DNA of 64,000 nucleotides, from positions 497,167-561,166 of the forward strand of contig CAJNDS010002237.1 of assembly GCA_905221605.1 (NCBI GenBank). The letters are read 5' to 3'. This document shows positions 59,766 through 64,000 of this stretch, one piece after another. The notes under the pieces were generated by a model, which made no database searches, was not told the DNA's origin, and saw nothing but the letters and a program-made list of their open reading frames with translations. The DNA is from Symbiodinium natans (lineage: Eukaryota > Sar > Dinophyceae > Suessiales > Symbiodiniaceae). Position 1 is the stretch's first letter. Each line of letters opens with the position of its first letter. The translations under genes were made by a program, and so were the position numbers.

Positions 59766-62700
59766 GCAAGAATACTGCCAGCTCTGGAACCCCAGCATAG
59801 TTCCAGAAACTGTGGTTTCGACACTTCCTGAGGTCTTTCCGGCACGTCCATGGTTGCTCGCTGTTGCCTGCCCGCCATCGCCCCAAGCACAATCATACTG
59901 CGATTTGGCACGCTTCGGATATTGTTTCTTTCCGAAGCGTCTCCAACAGACTTCATTTTTTAGCCAGGAGCTTCCTGGCTAGGTCCTGCAGGTTCTTTTT
60001 TGTGCCTACTACTTGCAAGTTGTGTCTTCATGATTCTTGGGTCCGTCAGGTTCTTCTTACGTCGTGTTACGACCCATGGACAAGCGTGGTGCTTGAGATC
60101 TCGCGGGGCGCCGGAGACTCACGCGGGTGTCGGGGGCCTCGCCCGATGGCCGTCCATGCTCTCTGCCGTGTTGTCGGGATGGACGCATCCTGCATCACCG
60201 GGTGTCGGACGCAGCTTGGCCTGTAGCTCAAGTGGCTCTAGTGATGCCGTGTTGTCCCCCCTGTTTGGTGCCGCCCTCAGATGTTGCGGTCAGGCCACTC
60301 GGGGGGGTGTCAAGGCTCTCAGAATGCCTGAGTGTTCATGTCACAGACCCATCCTTTTCTGCAAGAAAACGCAGGTAGCCACCGCTGTTGCAGTTTAAGC
60401 CAAGTTGAAGACAACATCTCCTGAGCTGGGGCCATGCTCCATGATTCTCATGATTCTTCATGTCAAGGCGAGTCTGTGTCGCCTTTCGTGAGGTGGCCTT
60501 CGGGCACCAGGGGACACCCAGATCCGCAATGCGTGGTCCGTCATGGGAATCAACTGCCAGCTTGAAGTCAGCTGCCTTGCTGGCCTTGCTTCATCTTAAG
60601 TCCTAAGCATTCCAAAAAGTTACCGGACCTCGTTCGTGAAGCTTGGGTGTCGCCCTGGTCGCAAGAGGTGGGAACGTTTTTACGCCGTGGCTCCCGATGT
60701 TTCGTGAAGGCGTGGCCCTGTCCAGCACTTCCCGTCATTCTGCCTGTCCGACGAGCGCGGTGGTTGCAGCGTTTGCAACTGTGAAAGCACCCGTCACGTG
60801 ACAACGGGGGAAGCTTTCAAGCCCGTCCCGGCCGAGTCAAGCCATTCCAGCACGACTGTGGAGTCTGCGTTCGGGTTCTTCTTTTCTTCTTCGTGCCCTT
60901 GCGAACGGCCGCTTATCGCTGGAAGACCCATAACAGGCAAGCAGAGCGGGCGCAGCTGACGTGGTGGCATTTTCACAGACTTCTTGGGAGGATCGATCGA
61001 CCTTAGCCACAGCAAAGCCTGTCCTACACTCCTTGGATGCTTGCTGTCTGGCGTGAGCCAGGTTGGCGTGGTGGTGTGACACCGGCTCGAACAGGATCCC
61101 ACGCAGTTCCACGTGCCACGAGACCTACCGGGAACGCTCGCCTTGAGCCCTTGAGCCCTTGAGCCCCGGAGCCCCGTAGAACTGCAGGCGGGTCAGCTCA
61201 GCGCAGCTGTTGCTGCTTGATGTAAGCCCGCAGTCAATCGGCAGTGTGGTTCTCTTTCAGGCCCTACTTCACTGGATTCACCGTGGCCCGCATGACCCCT
61301 GAGCCCCGTTCTTGATTGCTCCCCCACATGCGGCTGGTGCGGCTCTTTGTAGCTGAGGCCCACTTCTGTGCCGCAAGGGCGCGGCGCGAAGCTCCAGCGT
61401 CGTGGCGGAAGCGCTGGAGTCCGCTGGAGTTCGGGTGCCTGCTGTGGGGCTGGGAATCCTCCGTAACCTGACGGGGCTCGAGGAGAGTGTGCAGAGTGCA
61501 GAGGAGGACTCCGCCTGGATCCTGCCGCGGAGATGCGCATAGGATGACTGCCCAGACATGTGTGTTGGCACGATGGTGTCATGTACAGCCACCGTTCAGT
61601 GGAATGTTGGGGACTTGCAGCCAGCGGGTGCGAGCCACCGCAAGGAGCTGAGACCTCCCCTGCAAAGTTCCTGCGTGAACTGCCCCATCCGCAAGCAGGA
61701 ACTTTGCAGGCATAATCCAGCAGCTTGCTGACTGATATGCAGCTGGGGGAGCATGACCTTCGCCTACCTCATTAACGCAGTGGTTGTGGTGACAATCACC
61801 GGAGCCTCCTGCGCTAGATGGATGGACAAGATGATGCTAGGAAGAGCGCGTCGCGTTCTAAAGTTCTCCAGTCAGCAGGTTCCAGTTTTAGGCTAAGCTA
61901 GCGTCCGCACATGTCTGCAGGCTGCTTCAACTCCAAAGGCACAGCCTGGCACGTCTAGAACAAATCACCCCTGCTGCTCACATGCATGTCTATAGTAGCG
62001 CTGAAGGCCGTGCTTTGCCATGAACTTGTCCCAACTGGCTGATGCTGCCATTGCAGATGCAAAAGCAAGACCTCAAGTTGAGCCAAAGCTAGCAGAACTG
62101 ATAGCAAAGGTCCTTTCGCCTGTTTCCGAACTTTGGCGAGACTGAAGCAAACTCCTCCTGGTGGAGGTGGAAGATCCGCGCTTTCCATCCAACGCATGCT
62201 GCGCGTCTTCCGAATCACAGGGCGTCCGGGATTTACCCGAGGAAGAGCTGGCAGTTTTGCACTACACCAGTTCTTGCGTTCCTCGCGTAGAGACCCTGCC
62301 GGGCCAGTAGTCTGCCTAGCCAGGAAAAATTTCACGCAATCCAGGGTTCTGAGGGCCACACACTCCTGCCGTGCCGGGAGAAGGTCCATCCGCAGGTGGC
62401 GATGACAACTGCTGACGTTCTTTGAAGCGGACTGCAGCTCTGCTAGTCTGCCCAGGTAGCTTGCTGCGAGGAGGTACCATCCAAGAATCCAAGCCAATTC
62501 GTTGACTTAGTTGAAGTATCTTGAATCGCCGATCTGCAGATCAACCCACGGGACTTGTGGCCGCCTGCTGCTCAAGGTGGCAGGCCTAAGGCTGCGATGC
62601 AGTGATGCTTCGAAACGGAGCCTACGCCTCCGCAGGCAAGCTGGCCGAGCACTTCTGATGCATCGAACTCTTTGCTGATCCGAGCTGCGGGCACATGAAG

Positions 62701-64000
62701 CCGCCTTTCCGCGCACAAATCAAGTCAAAGCCTGCCCCGTCACTTGCAGTCAGTCCGTCAGTCAGTCTAGCTTGCTGTTGGAGTACGCAGCCCACCCATC
62801 TCGAGTGCCCTGGGCACTGGCCCTGGGCAGCCTCTTCAGCGTGCTGGAGGCGAACCCGCGCTGCTCCACGCAAACCTTTTGCAAGACTATAGCAGTCTGC
62901 AGATGAGCGTCCGATGTCTCCATGGCAGCTGCAGCTCCGCAGACGCACCAGCCAGCAGAGCACCCAGGAGATGCGTCGAGACTGGCCGGTAAGGAGAGTT
63001 GCGAGACGATGCTCAGGCGCCAGTTAGCTATCGATCTGCTCGGGGAAGGGCCCACTGCCTCTGCGCCTGCGCCAAAGTCCCACCATAGCCAAGAACAGTG
63101 GTTCGGCCATGAATCCAGCAAGTTGGTGTGGAACGCCCAGTCCAGGTGCATTCCTCTCCAGCCTGGAGCCTTGCTAGTGATGTTCCACATGGCTGACAGT
63201 CTAATGGCGCTTGTAGCCAGCTTAGCAAACCAACCCTGTTGCTGAGGGCGGAGCGAACCAAGCCCCCAAAAACCTAAGAAAAGCCACAGTGTGGAAGCCT
63301 GCGCGCCTCACATGGCTCCAGAGGTAGATCCCCGTGATCATTCCGAAAGCTCCTTTGCCCTTCTCTTTACTCTTCGCGGACACGAAGGCCTATTCGGCCT
63401 GCACAGTACGACCATCACAGCAAGGCGGAAAGGGCACCCAAGCAGAGAAAACACGATAGTCACATAACGTTACCCAACCAGGTAAAAAATCAAGTCCCAA
63501 AGACACCAAATCTCCCTTTATGACTTTTAACCATCACGTTCAGAAGCACCTTCAGGGTCCCGATAAGCTGCGGTCCCAAGCCAGGGTCGCTTTATGGAGA
63601 GCTCAAGCAATGTGCCCCGCTGCACAAAGCAACCGCCACTTCAACTTCCATGAAACAGGAAGGCAACGTGGCCTGGTGCAGTGCTGCTCACCAGCTGTGA
63701 TTAGCCATGAGTCGTAGACTCTTCGATCATGGTCCTCAACGCTTCCCCCGGAGTTTGGCGGGCTATGCCCGCTGTGCTGCCACCGGCTAATGCAAAGCTT
63801 TTGCCGCCCCACTGTCCGGCCTCGAGGCCTAAGGTAAGGTCCACAGTGATGGCCAAGTTTGAGGCGCGTAGGTCCCGGGTGATCCAGACAAGTTCAGCTG
63901 TTGCGCGGCACCTTTGCATGAGGGTCCCGGCGGATGACAACAGCCTGGCTCGCAGCCGCGCATCACCGCTACAGCAAAGTGCGCGACGTGAGCACCTCGC
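59766..64000. other. Right host flank, nothing recognised
   Basis: About 4.2 kb of GC-rich DNA. An 8-bp stutter, CTTGAGCC x3, lies at about 61142-61165. No gene, RNA or mobile element could be supported. Confidence 0.4.

Noticed and set aside
1-64000. CRISPR arrays, rRNA and tRNA genes
   Set aside because: No regularly spaced identical repeats with unique spacers, no rRNA stretches and no cloverleaf could be supported by eye; a dedicated tRNA scan could still find one.

Overview
The window looks like nuclear DNA of a unicellular eukaryote, GC-rich, repeat-laden and with almost no recognisable genes, interrupted by one complete AT-rich integrated DNA virus of the Polinton-like virus (PLV) type at 24299-45796. 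The flanks carry poly-G runs, degenerate minisatellites, segmental duplications and many tiny 8-12 bp tandem stutters. That texture suits a large repeat-rich protist genome; a dinoflagellate is my best guess, but this is inference from texture only, because no host gene could be identified.

Layout. 1-24293: left host flank, with minisatellites at 396-660 and 1478-2450, a segmental duplication at 5537-7903, a triplet-repeat tract at 15675-15890 and a ~200 bp tandem array at 18585-19385. 24294-45801: the element, bounded by 5-bp target-site duplications (GAAAG) and two identical 303-bp terminal inverted repeats. 45802-64000: right host flank, with a diverged copy of the insertion-site sequence at 46041-46130, a ~290 bp tandem repeat at 55200-55960 and a ~1 kb duplication at 57200-58955.

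Inside the element, left to right: a GC-rich, host-like gene for a protein with two ubiquitin-like domains, the second ending in LRLKGG (probably spliced); a retrovirus-type DDE integrase (-); a small basic protein (-); a fused DNA polymerase/superfamily-1 helicase (+); four minus-strand proteins of unknown or partly known type; a GIY-YIG nuclease (-); the penton-type minor capsid protein (-); a lipase-like protein (+); the double-jelly-roll major capsid protein (+); a second GIY-YIG nuclease (+); a phage-like fibre with an S74 self-cleaving chaperone end (+); the packaging ATPase (-); and several small Cys-rich or coiled-coil proteins plus a zinc-finger protein next to the right repeat. Integration, replication, capsid, packaging and host-attachment functions are all present, and the identical terminal repeats suggest a recent insertion.

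Regulation appears virus-like. All four recognisable virion genes (major capsid, penton, fibre, ATPase) and four others have TCTAA 9-18 nt before the ATG, whereas integrase and polymerase do not. TCTA is the late promoter of the giant virus CroV and of its virophage Mavirus, so this element may be expressed late under a giant virus. AT-rich hairpins sit at many 3' ends, recalling the hairpin polyadenylation rule of mimivirus and Sputnik. Two genes appear to need a +1 shift at a stop codon (packaging ATPase at AAA-TAA, a small Cys protein at TTT-TAA), and one gene ends at TAG, the only TAG among AT-rich genes that otherwise all use TAA, with a coding-like 17-codon extension.
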